Assembly: GCF_964340395.1 (NCBI RefSeq)
Contig: NC_135552.1
Location: forward strand, 17,033,194 to 17,062,193
Direction of reading: 5' to 3'
Origin: Glandiceps talaboti
Lineage: Eukaryota > Hemichordata > Enteropneusta > Spengelidae
DNA: 29,000 bases
Shown here: positions 1 to 10,200 of the stretch, one piece after another
Layout: every line of letters begins with the position of its first letter
Position numbering within the stretch: position 1 is the first letter of the stretch
Notes under the pieces: model-generated
The model's database searches: none
What the model was told of the DNA's origin: nothing
Seen by the model: the letters and a program-made list of their open reading frames with translations, nothing else
Made by a program: the position numbers and the translations under genes

Positions 1-219
1 ACCATCAACATAACAGCCAAAAAGAAATACAAGTGTACACTACATCAGATTTTAATCAGTTTGGGTTCAGATCCCCTTGTAGACAAACATTCTTTACAAA
101 TGTAAGTAACTAAATCATCTGAGAGTATTTTGTTCTAAATTACTCTTTAATGGGTGGTTTACTAAATTCTGTACACAATTCAGTGACATGGCTTTTCATT
201 GCCATGGCTTCTCATGTGC
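1..219 (-). other. 3' UTR / downstream flank of the zinc-finger gene
   Basis: This stretch follows the stop codon of the C2H2 exon on the minus strand. No further reading frame is visible. Two ATTAAA-type polyadenylation hexamers on the minus strand (TTTAAT on plus, at about 146-151 and 51-56) could end the transcript. No canonical AATAAA is seen here. The exact cleavage site is unknown, so the UTR may run past the window edge. Confidence 0.4.
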
Positions 220-2285
220 CTATGTCCCCGAGTGGGTCTTGAGGTGTTTCCTAAGCGTTGTTCTGTGTTTGAAATTTTTTCCACACTCTCTACATTGTTG
301 TCCAATTGAATGTGTTTCCATGTGTCCCCTCAGACTGGCTCTATGATTAAACCCTTTCCCACATTCTTTACATACATATGCTCGTTTATTTTCATGGCTT
401 CTCATGTGAAACCGCAATGTGCTACTTTGGTTAAAACCTTTACCACATTCTTTACATACATACTCCCTTTCATTTGTATGGATTTTAATGTGTCTTTTCA
501 GGCTACATTCCTCACGGAAACTTTTACCACATTCTGTACAAACATGTGGCCTTTCATCTGAGTGGTATTTTTTATGCACACCCATATGGGCTTTTGTCTT
601 GAAGCATTTTCCACACAGTTCACACATAAACGGCCTATCATTTTCATGAATCTTCACATGTGCCTTAAGACCATCTTTTGGATAAAATTTACCACATATT
701 TCACATTTTCTACTTTTGTGAACATTGACATGTCTATTCAGATTGTGCTTATAAAGAAACACTTTGCCACACACTTTACAGATATGTTGCCAGTCAGTTT
801 GATGGGTTATCATATGCTTTTTCAGTCCACCAATACGAAAATAACCTTTCCCACATTCTTTGCAAACATATGGTAGGTCATCGGTATGGTGCATCATATG
901 CAGTTTCAAGGTATATTCACTTCTCATTTTTTTCCCACATTTTTCACAAAAAAATGGCATTTTAGCATGGGCCTTCATATGAGTATTCAGATCATACCTC
1001 AGGTTAAAACGTTTACCACACTCTTTACAAACTAAAGGTCTCTCATTTGTTGGAACATGTGTCAATTGATGTTTCTGAAGAGTGATACTTCCCTTGAACC
1101 ATTTATTGCACTTTGGACATATTAAAGGGCCATCATTGTTGCTCTTTAACTGTTTTTCCACATTGTAATTTGTATTGAAAGTTTGTCTACACTCTTCCTT
1201 CAGATTCTTCTTGGTTTGCAAGGAAGTCTCGAGATCACATTTATTATCTTCATTACAGATCTGGCCCTCTCTATTTCTCATCAAATTGCTTCGACTGCAA
1301 CTTCCCTTACTACAGTCTTCACAATCTATGCCACAATGTGTTTTCAGGTGTTCATTGAGTCTTAACTTTCCAACTACAAACATACCACATACATAACATC
1401 GATACTCTAAAACACTGTCACTTATTGGGAGGATTTTTTGAGCTTGAGCATTGCTTATGAATGCTTCATTTGGGTTAGTTTCTTTGGGAGAAATAAATCC
1501 ACAGTTGTCATTGGCACTCTCATTGTCATCAGAGTTTTCTCTCTTGAGAACAGGCACCAAATCTGTTGGGGGTATGCCAGTTGGAAACGGTTTTGCAAGA
1601 CAAAAACTGTTACCATCAAGTAACTCTGCAGATACAACAGGTAGATTGGTCACACTTTCTTTGGTAGAGTACTCTTCTGAACTTGATTGTTCAACTATTT
1701 TGGTATCATCAGTTCCAGTTGAATAATTGAGTTTTGGTATTTGACAGTTATCACTGGTTACTTTCCAATAGTTCTGTGTGCTGTCATGGTGAGAATTGTC
1801 CGGCGACTTAGGACAGTGTAAACTTTCCCTTTTCACAATGTTATACTTAACATCTTTATTTGTATTCAGTTGTAGCTGATGGAGTTTTGAAGGAGGTATA
1901 TTACATTGATATTGTTTATCTACTGACTCTGTGTTCATACTCATAGCAGTGTTTTGCTGACAAAGAGCTAATTTGTTGTTTTTAGGAAATTCTTGATTAA
2001 CATCATTTCCCTTCTCACTTTTCATACTTCTTCTAATGTCTTGATGACACTCAGTGGGTTTGCTGCTTTCATTGAATTTGTGATTATCTTCAGCCATTTT
2101 AGTGTCTTCAATAGTAATTTCCTGATGACATTTATCTTGTTTGCAGTTTTCAGGAAATTCTTGATAACCTTGAACGTGACTATTTGTGATAACTTTTTGA
2201 TGACATTTAACTTGGCTGGTGCTTTCTGGATATTTTGGATTGAGTTCTACAGTCTTCACATTTGTTTTCACAGCTGATGTGCTAT
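220..2285 (-). CDS. Terminal exon of a C2H2 zinc-finger protein (12 fingers), probably the 3' exon of a ZAD-C2H2 gene
   Basis: This is a likely nuclear DNA-binding protein; its target is unknown. The exon begins at a clear acceptor (pyrimidine-rich tract ending CAAACAG, first exon base 2285) and is entered in phase 1, so no start codon is needed; the first visible in-frame codon resembling a start is only a GTG. It runs 688 codons to the stop. Numbered in the joined 785-aa protein, the N-terminal half holds degenerate repeats with Cys-His-Gln at about 125, 150 and 177 (then CQQ at 206 and LHQ at 233), followed by a Ser/Asp/Asn-rich acidic stretch. Finger 1 stands alone at 392-414, and fingers 2-12 are tandem at 485-782. 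Most fit C-x2-C-x12-H-x3-H. Finger 7 (about 625-644) has 11 residues between Cys and His. Linkers are mostly non-canonical (NERP, DDLP, NDRP, DERP) rather than TGEKP. The frame is intact, with no stop or frameshift, so the gene looks functional. Confidence 0.93.
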
Positions 2286-2374
2286 CTGTTTGAGAAAGAT
2301 ATTAATTTATACAAAAAAGTATTAATGCATGACAAAAGATCACCTTAAATTTTTTATTTCAGAGGCCTCATTTG

Positions 2375-2690
2375 CACAGCCTTGCTACTTTCACTCAATT
2401 GTCTTAAATTGTCTTAAAGTTTTACTATTTGCTATGAGCTGCAAATCAATCCAGCCCTCAACAGCTCATAAGACTATTCACACAGTGCAAAACAACTCAC
2501 TGTGAATGTAGCTTGCTGCTTTCGCAGTGAGTGGGCTTTTACCGATTGTGGAGGTTGAGAGGGCTAGATTGGACTTGTGGTGTATACCAAATGATGAGAT
2601 CATGGATGTATTAATTTAGTGAGATCTCATGGAGACATCCATGGTCAAACTGATATATTAGGACAACTTGGTGAAAGTAGAAAGGCAGTG
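2375..2690. repeat. Imperfect foldback element
   Basis: CTACTTTCACTCAATTGTC at about 2385-2403 is matched in inverted orientation by GACAACTTGGTGAAAGTAG near 2663-2681. Further in, AATCCAGCCCTC near 2449-2460 pairs with GAGGGCTAGATT near 2560-2571. The right arm carries extra sequence that itself contains inverted copies of CATGGATGT / ACATCCATG. Arm similarity is patchy, so this is an old or rearranged element. Confidence 0.4.
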
Positions 2691-2721
2691 AGATAGTCTA
2701 ATCACATCTCACCCAAACAAT

Positions 2722-2748
2722 CCCCACCCCCACCTGTCCCCCACCCCC
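2722..2748 (-). promoter_or_regulatory. Canonical G-quadruplex motif
   Basis: On the minus strand (the sense strand of the zinc-finger gene) this reads as G-runs of 5, 5, 5 and 4 with loops T, ACAGGT and T. That satisfies the standard G3+N1-7 rule with margin. It sits in the intron 437 bp upstream of the finger-exon acceptor, so it would be present in the pre-mRNA. Confidence 0.6.
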
Positions 2749-3339
2749 AATTTCACAATCACATTAGAGTTTCGCCTGAATGCTTTAAAGTTTGTGGTTC
2801 CTTGTTTACTCTTATGGGTGCAGATGGTGGGTTCTTTTCCTAGGTACAATACTTCCTAATTGAATAAATTCATTTCGAGAATTTGTATTTGACCTTGAAG
2901 ATGTAGGCCATTGTGTTATAGTCAGAGATAAGACGATGACTTGAAAAGTTTACATCTATAAACTAAAGTGCAAATGGTCTCTCTGGTTACAAAACTTCCA
3001 ATGTTATTGATAGAATTGCTATTTGACCTCTGACATGAAGAGCTAGGTGAAAGGTCAGTCTCTCGCTTGAAAGCTTACTTCTAAGTTCTATAACACACTT
3101 ACAAATAACTGAATGGTGTCAGGGAGCAAAACTCATAATAACTGTACTGTGAAAAGTCCTATTATCATATCTAAAGATTAACACATTCACTATTATCAGG
3201 TTCCTAACAATACACATACACATGGGTTGACTAACGAGTGCATTATCACGATTTGAGGTTTCTGTTATCATTATATAAGCCTCAGACAACTCTATAGTGG
3301 TCTGAGTATAAGCTGGCCTCTAAGGCTCACTCATTACAC

Positions 3340-3483
3340 ATTTTTCTGTACAAATTGTGTTGACTTGCAAATTGTATTTCTTCCTTTATTTTTCTCTCTC
3401 TCTGTACACAAGTTCTTTATCTTTTTTTGTATTCTTAATGATGTGGACAAAGTGACAATAAAGTTACAATAATAATAATAATA
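3340..3483 (+). mobile_element. Probable 3' tail of a non-LTR retroelement (LINE or SINE)
   Basis: A T-rich stretch is followed by TTGTATTCTTAATGATGTGG, AATAAA at 3457-3462, and a terminal (AAT)n run at 3468-3482. A T-rich tail with an AATAAA hexamer and a short A/T microsatellite is typical of 5'-truncated non-LTR insertions. No coding part remains. It could instead be a decayed gene 3' end on the plus strand. Confidence 0.4.
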
Positions 3484-4517
3484 CTTCCATGAAGTTTTAT
3501 GTTTTGCCACGGTGTTCGCATGACTTGTGGGGGGTTCAAGTGACAATATTTCCAGAGTTACCACTAGCCAGGCAAGTAGGCTATGGACCAGCGTTGTTTC
3601 CCTACCTTCGCAACAGTGGCTGACGCGACGAAGTTCTTGTATTCAGCCCCCCCCCCCCCAACACACACACTCACACACACACACACACACACACATACGT
3701 GTGTTTTATTACAAATGAGGCCTTCAGTACGGGTGTATGTTATGAGACCCCTAGTTTGTTGTGATGCTAAATCCATGAACATGATATCGTATATTCTTCC
3801 CCTAGCAGACTATACAAAAATCATCGCAGTTTAAAGAAACAACCATTAATGAGCTTTCTGTAGGCATGTGAACTTGTGAAGCCTTCCCAGGCTGACGTGG
3901 TTTATGGAGCCATTGGGTGTGAAGCATTTACTGGGCATAAGCTTAAAAGTAGGACCTTGGACCGAGTGTGTACTTTTAAGTGGGAAGTAGGGCCATTTAC
4001 ATACTCATGGAAGTAAAGTATAAAATAGGACCTTTATGCATTTTTAAAAGGTAAATTAAGTATCCCTGTATTTTCCGTTGTATCATTACACAACAGCAAC
4101 TGCAAAATTGTCAGAAAACTGGCAACCTACTGTAATAATCTGGTATTTGACATAATTTCATATGCTTTCTTCCTTGAAATATATATAGACTTTTTAGAAT
4201 GCAGAGTAGACAGAGGAAAAGATACCAAAAACTCTTGAAAACTTCAAAACCAGTTTAAAGTTTACTAGGTTGTTAGCATGTTATTAGTAGACTTCTTGAA
4301 ACACGATTGTAGTCACTTTCTGGTGTGTAAAATCAGACTTTTACCTTTATTTGAAAATGATTTTATTGGCCGATAAAGACAAGGTAAAACAATATGGCAA
4401 ATTTGAGCACCCCTTGTTGTAACTGGTCTGCACAAAGGGACAATGTGATTACAAATAGGTTTTTGTATAGTGCTCTTTGAATTCTGAAGTCATGGGCTGA
4501 TATGACACCAGACACAG
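3484..4517. other. Intron with a microsatellite and a diverged subrepeat
   Basis: It contains a C13 homopolymer (3647-3659) running into a (CA)n tract (3660-3695). At about 3965-4040 there is one diverged copy of the 72-bp subrepeat found in the downstream array (GTGTGTACTTTTAAGTGGGA, then AGTAGGGCCATTTACATAC). The remaining sequence shows no gene. Confidence 0.5.
3647..3695. repeat. Poly-C followed by (CA)n microsatellite
   Basis: Thirteen consecutive C residues are followed by about 18 CA dinucleotides with one interruption (CACTCACA). Confidence 0.95.
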
Positions 4518-6142
4518 ATATTACACCAGACACAGAAAAATACACTGATCATATATTTTTAATTGAAACATCAAAACCAACAGTTAGAACTTTGCTATGT
4601 TGTGGACCAACATTATTTTGTTTTGGAATAAAGACTTCTACTTAAAAGGGTTTCTTAGGTGATCTGGCAAGTAAAATGTGTGCATGAAGTGAAACAAATT
4701 TTGAACATGATGTTTACATAAAGTATACCCAATCCTTGTTCAGTTTATTTATTTTTCAAAAAATGTGAAAAACTGACTTCAAATGGACAATAAGAAATAC
4801 AGTTCCAGCACACCAAAATTTTGCAGTCTGAGTCAAGGTTGAACATTTTGAATAAAATGGTGTGACAGGTGAAGAAAGAAGTAAGTACGTGGCCCAGAAT
4901 GCCAGGTCCACTTACATTATCACTTCACATACTCTATGTTCAAGTACCAAGTATTTTTGATTGGACAATGGAGAAAATGAATTAAATGGTACATTTCCAA
5001 GGTAGTGCCATGCATTATTTTCAGAATGTGGTCGATCGATACACTAGCCCATGGTCACAGCTAAATTTATGTATGACCATGCAGTGAGTCCAGGTGACGG
5101 TGTAGTGACCATAGTTGGCAGAACTCACATGGAGTCTAAAGTAGGTTACATGATGCATTTGTATAAATAACTCTGGCCCACCCCCATCTGCCAAAAATTG
5201 TTGTGCCTTATCTCACTAACAAATTTACTTTATAAAAAACTGAATAACAAAAAATTCTGCTTACAAAGGTCACAGTCTTTCCTGTACATTACAGATTTGT
5301 CCAGTTAGTGACTAGCTACTACCTGCATTGACGCATTTTTCCAGGAAGAGGAACATGAATCAAAATTATTCCATTGTTGTTATATTTAGGAAAGTGAGTT
5401 TAAAGTATTGTGCTTTTGAGATAAGACTGAGATAGGTTAGCAAACAAGTTACTATGGAGCCTAGAATCCATTCAACTTCCTAATACTATGGTCACCACAA
5501 AGTCACCAAAGCTCAGGCCACAGATGAGAGATTCAATTTCTGCTGTAATTTTAAATAGAAGACACAAATAAGTCAAATCATGTACACAATACAAGCTACA
5601 AAGTAATACCCTGGTGTGTGTATTTTCAACAGAAAAGTAGGGCCATTTACACACCCTTGGTACCATGGTACAATGGAAGGCCCTGGAGTGTGATAATTTA
5701 AGTGACAAATAAGGCCATCTACACACTCTTAGTAATATGGCAACATGACAGACCTTTGACTGTCCATTTATACATTGAAAGTTGGCCATTTATACAATCA
5801 TAGTAATAATATGGCACAATGAAAGGAGTTTGTAGTGTGTACTTTTACGAGGAAAGTTGAACATTTACACATTCATAGTATTTTGGTAGATGTATTTTTT
5901 AAGTTGAAAGTGGGGTCATTTAAACACTCATTGTAGTTTGGTAGAGAGGGAGACATTATTGTGTTCTGGGGTGGAAAAGTAGGAAGTCCCAGAATGTAAA
6001 GAGACTAGACATCAACTACAGGCTATGCAGCTTTGAACAGCAACCAATACACAATTGAAAGATGACTGATGACTCAATATATTGTTCTCACATTTGACAG
6101 CACTTCATACATGTGGTCTTGCTAGATATTAGACTTTAGGGG
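4518..6142. repeat. Long array unit L1 (~1.6 kb)
   Basis: It begins GATATTACACCAGACACAG, contains about 480 bp of 'long-only' sequence (ending ...GAGAAAATG), then the part shared with the short units, then a further ~100 bp long-only tail (from about 6045: ACACAATTGAAAGATGACTG). It is the only complete long copy in the window and probably represents the ancestral unit. Confidence 0.75.
5616..5983. repeat. Nested ~72-bp subrepeats inside the array unit (example from L1)
   Basis: Subunits start at about 5616, 5688, 5760, 5835, 5891 and 5961. Each follows the pattern GTGTGTA-T-rich, then GAAAGTAGGRCCATTTACACA, then CTCATAGTAATATGG, then CAATGAAAGG. Steps are 72, 72, 75, 56 and 70 bp. The same block recurs in every unit (for example about 7856-8230). 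A near-multiple-of-three period explains the small open frames found on both strands. Confidence 0.8.
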
Positions 6143-7212
6143 GATATTACACCAGACACAGAAACAATATACTGAACATGTACTTTTATTTGAAACATCA
6201 AAACCAAAAGTTAGAACTTTGCTATGTTGTGGACCAACATTATTTTGTTTTGGAATAAAGACTTCTACTTAAAAGGGTTTCTTAGATGATCTGGCAAGTA
6301 AAACTTGTGCATGAAGAGAAAAAGTGAAGTAAGAAAAGTTTCAACTTAAACTTTGAACATGATGTTTACATAAAGTATACCCAAGCCTTGTTCAGTTTAT
6401 TTATATTTCAAAAAATGTGAAAAACTGACTTCAAATGAACAATAACAAATACAGTTCCACCATGATACTCAGTGAAGGTTGAAGTTTTTAAATAAAATGG
6501 TGTGATAGGTGAACAAACAATTGAGTAGGTGGCCCAGAATGCCAGGTCCACTTATATTATCACTTCACATACTCCAAAGCTTCAGGGTTAGTCAGAGATT
6601 TCAATTATTGTTCAGGTACTGAGTATTTTTGTTTGGGCAATGGAGAAAATGAATTAAATGGTACATCACCACAAAGTCACTAAAGCTCAGGCCACAGATG
6701 AGAGATTCAATTTCTGCTGTAATTTCAAATAGAAGACACAAGTCAAATTGTGTACACATTACAAGCTACAAAGTAATACTTTGGTGTGTGTATTTTCAAC
6801 AGAAAAGCAGGACCATTTACACACCCTTGGTACCATGGTACAATGGAAGGCCCTGGAGTGTGATAATTTAAGTGACAAATAAGGCCATCTACACACTCTT
6901 AGTAATATGGCAACATGACAGACCTTTGACTGTCCATTTATACATTGAAAGTTGGCCATTTATACAATCATAGTAATAATATGGCACAATGAAAGGAGTT
7001 TGTAGTGTGTACTTATGAGGAAAGTTGAACATTTACACATTCATAGTATTTTGGTAAAATGTATTTTTTAAAGTTTAACATGGGGTCATTTAAACACTTA
7101 TGGTAATTTGGTAGAGAGGGAGTGTTCTGAAGTGGAAAAGTAGGAAGTCCCAGAATGTAAACAGACAAGAGGTCAACTACAGGCTATGCAGCTTTGAACA
7201 GCAACCAAAAAA
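6143..7212. repeat. Long array unit L2 with a large internal deletion
   Basis: It starts with the same GATATTACACCAGACACAG as L1. At about 6662-6667 GAATTAAATGGTACAT is fused directly to CACCACAAAGTC, skipping the ~490 bp that in L1 lie between TTTCCAAGG and CTATGGT. Its 3' end (CAGCAACCAAAAAA) passes straight into the first short unit. Confidence 0.75.
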
Positions 7213-10200
7213 ATGAATTAAATGGTACATTTCCAAGGAAAGCCATGCATTATTTTCAGAATTTGGTCGATCGATACACTAGCCCATGGTCACAGCTAAA
7301 TTTATGTATGACCATGCATTGAGCCCAGGTGACGGTGTAGTGACCATAGTTGGCAGAACTCACATGGAGTCTAAAGTAGGTTACATGATGCATTTGTATA
7401 TTAAATAACTCTGCCCCCCCCCCCCCCGCCCTCATCTGCCAAAAATTATTTTGCCTTATGTGACTAACAAATTTACTTTGTAAAAAACTTAATAACAAAA
7501 AATTCTGCTTACAAAGGTCAAACTCTTTCCTGTACAACAGATTTGTCCAGTTAGTGACTAGCTACTACCTGCATTGAAACATTTTTCCAGGAAGAGGAAC
7601 ATGAATCAAAATTATTCCATTGTTGTTATATTTAGGAAAGTGAGTTTAAAGTATTGTGCTTTTGAAATAAGACTATGATAGGTTAGCAAACAAGTTAGTA
7701 TGGAGCCTAGTATCCATTCAAGTTCCTTATACTATGGTCACCACAAAGTCACTAAAGCTCAGGCCACATATGAGAGATTCAATTTCTGCTGTAATTTCAA
7801 ATAGAAGACACAAGTCAAATTGTGTACACATTACAAGCTACAAAGTAATACTTTGGTGTGTGTATTTTCAACAGAAAAGCAGGACCATTTACACACCCTT
7901 GGTACCATGGTACAATGGAAGGCCCTGGAGTGTGATAATTTAAGTGACAAATAAGGCCATCTACACACTCTTAGTAATATTGCAACATGACAGACCTTTG
8001 ACTGTCCATTTATTCATTGAAAGTTGGCCATTTATACAATCATAGTAATAATATGGCACAATGAAAGGAGTCTGTAGTGTGTACTTATGAGGAAAGTTGA
8101 ACATTTACACATTCACAGTATTTTGGTAAAATGTATTTTTTAAAGTTTAACATGGGGTCATTTAAACACTTATGGTAATTTGGTAGAGAGGGAGACATTA
8201 TTGTGTTCTGAAGTGGAAAAGTAGGAAGTCCCAGAATGTAAACAGACAATAGGTCAACTACAGGCTATGCAGCTTTGAACAGCAACCAAAAAATGAATTA
8301 AATGGTACATTTCCAAGGAAAGCCATGCATTATTTTCAGAATTTGGTCGATCGATACACTAGCCCATGGTCACAGCTAAATTTATGTATGACCATGCATT
8401 GAGCCCAGGTGACGGTGTAGTGACCATAGTTGGCAGAACTCACATGGAGTCTAAAGTAGGTTACATGATGCATTTGTATAAATAACTCTGCCCCCCCCCC
8501 CTCATCTGCCAAAAATTACTATGCCTTATGTGACTAACAAATTTACTTTGTAAAAAACTTAATAACAAAAAATTCTGCTTACAAAGGTCAAACTCTTTCC
8601 TGTACAACAGATTTGTCCAGTTAGTGACTAGCTACTACCTGCATTGAAACATTTTTCCAGGAAGAGGAACATGAATCAAAATTATTCCATTGTTGTTATA
8701 TTTAGGAAAGTGAGTTTAAAGTATTGTGCTTTTGAATAAGACTGTGATAGGTTAGCAAACAAGTTAGTATGGAGCCTAGTATCCATTCAAGTTCCTTATA
8801 CTATGGTCACCACAAAGTCACTAAAGCTCAGGCCACAGATGAGAGATTCAATTTCTGCTGTAATTTCAAATAGAAGACACAAGTCAAATTGTGTACACAT
8901 TACAAGCTACAAAGTAATACTTTGGTGTGTGTATTTTCAACAGAAAAGCAGGACCATTTACACACCCTTGGTACCATGGTACAATGGAAGGCCCTGGAGT
9001 GTGATAATTTAAGTGACAAATAAGGCCATCTACACACTCTTAGTAATATTGCAACATGACAGACCTTTGACTGTCCATTTATACATTGAAAGTTGGCCAT
9101 TTATACAATCATAGTAATAATATGGCACAATGAAAGGAGTTTGTAGTGTGTACTTATGAGGAAAGTTGAACATTTACACATTCACAGTATTTTGGTAAAA
9201 TGTATTTTTTAAAGTTTAACATGGGGTCATTTAAACACTTATGGTAATTTGGTAGAGAGGGAGACATTATTGTGTTCTGAAGTGGAAAAGTAGGAAGTCC
9301 CAGAATATAAACAGACAATAGGTCAACTACAGGCTATGCAGCTTTGAACAGCAACCAAAAAAATGAATTAAATGGTACATTTCCAAGGAAAGCCATGCAT
9401 TATTTTCAGAATGTGGTCGATCCATACACTAGCCCATGGTCACAGCTAAATTTATGTATGACCATGCATTGAGCCCAGGTGACGGTGTAGTGACCATAGT
9501 TGGCAGAACTCACATGGAGTCTAAAGTAGGTTACATGATGCATTTGTATAAATAACTCTGCCCCCCCCCCCTCATCTGCCAAAAATTATTGTGCCTTATG
9601 TGACTAACAAATTTACTTTGTAAAAAACTTAATAACAAAAAATTCTGCTTACAAAGGTCAAACTCTTTCCTGTACAACAGATTTGTCCAGTTAGTGACTA
9701 GCTACTACCTGCATTGAAACATTTTTCCAGGAAGAGGAACATGAATCAAAATTATTCCATTGTTGTTATATTTAGGAAAGTGAGTTTAAAGTATTGTGCT
9801 TTTGAATAAGACTGTGATAGGTTAGCAAACAAGTTAGTATGGAGCCTAGTATCCATTCAAGTTCCTTATACTATGGTCACCACAAAGTCACTAAAGCTCA
9901 GGCCACAGATGAGAGATTCAATTTCTGCTGTAATTTCAAATAGAAGACACAAGTCAAATTGTGTACACATTACAAGCTACAAAGTAATACTTTGGTGTGT
10001 GTATTTTCAACAGAAAAGCAGGACCATTTACACACCCTTGGTACCATGGTACAATGGAAGGCCCTGGAGTGTGATAATTTAAGTGACAAATAAGGCCATC
10101 TACACACTCTTAGTAATATTGCAACATGACAGACCTTTGACTGTCCATTTATACATTGAAAGTTGGCCATTTATACAATCATAGTAATAATATGGCACAA

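Larger units (their letters stand above)
2286..3339. other. Intron sequence 5' of the zinc-finger exon
   Basis: This holds an imperfect foldback (about 2375-2690) and a C-rich tract that forms a G-quadruplex motif on the minus strand (2722-2748). The rest (2760-3339) is AT-rich sequence without a supported reading frame or repeat structure. Confidence 0.5.

Noticed and set aside
2269-2271. A GTG start codon for the zinc-finger frame
   Set aside because: Non-ATG; the frame stays open upstream to a clear acceptor at 2285, so this is an internal codon of a 3' exon.
310-2277. Several plus-strand open frames opposite the zinc-finger exon
   Set aside because: Antisense shadows of the long minus-strand frame with low-complexity translations.
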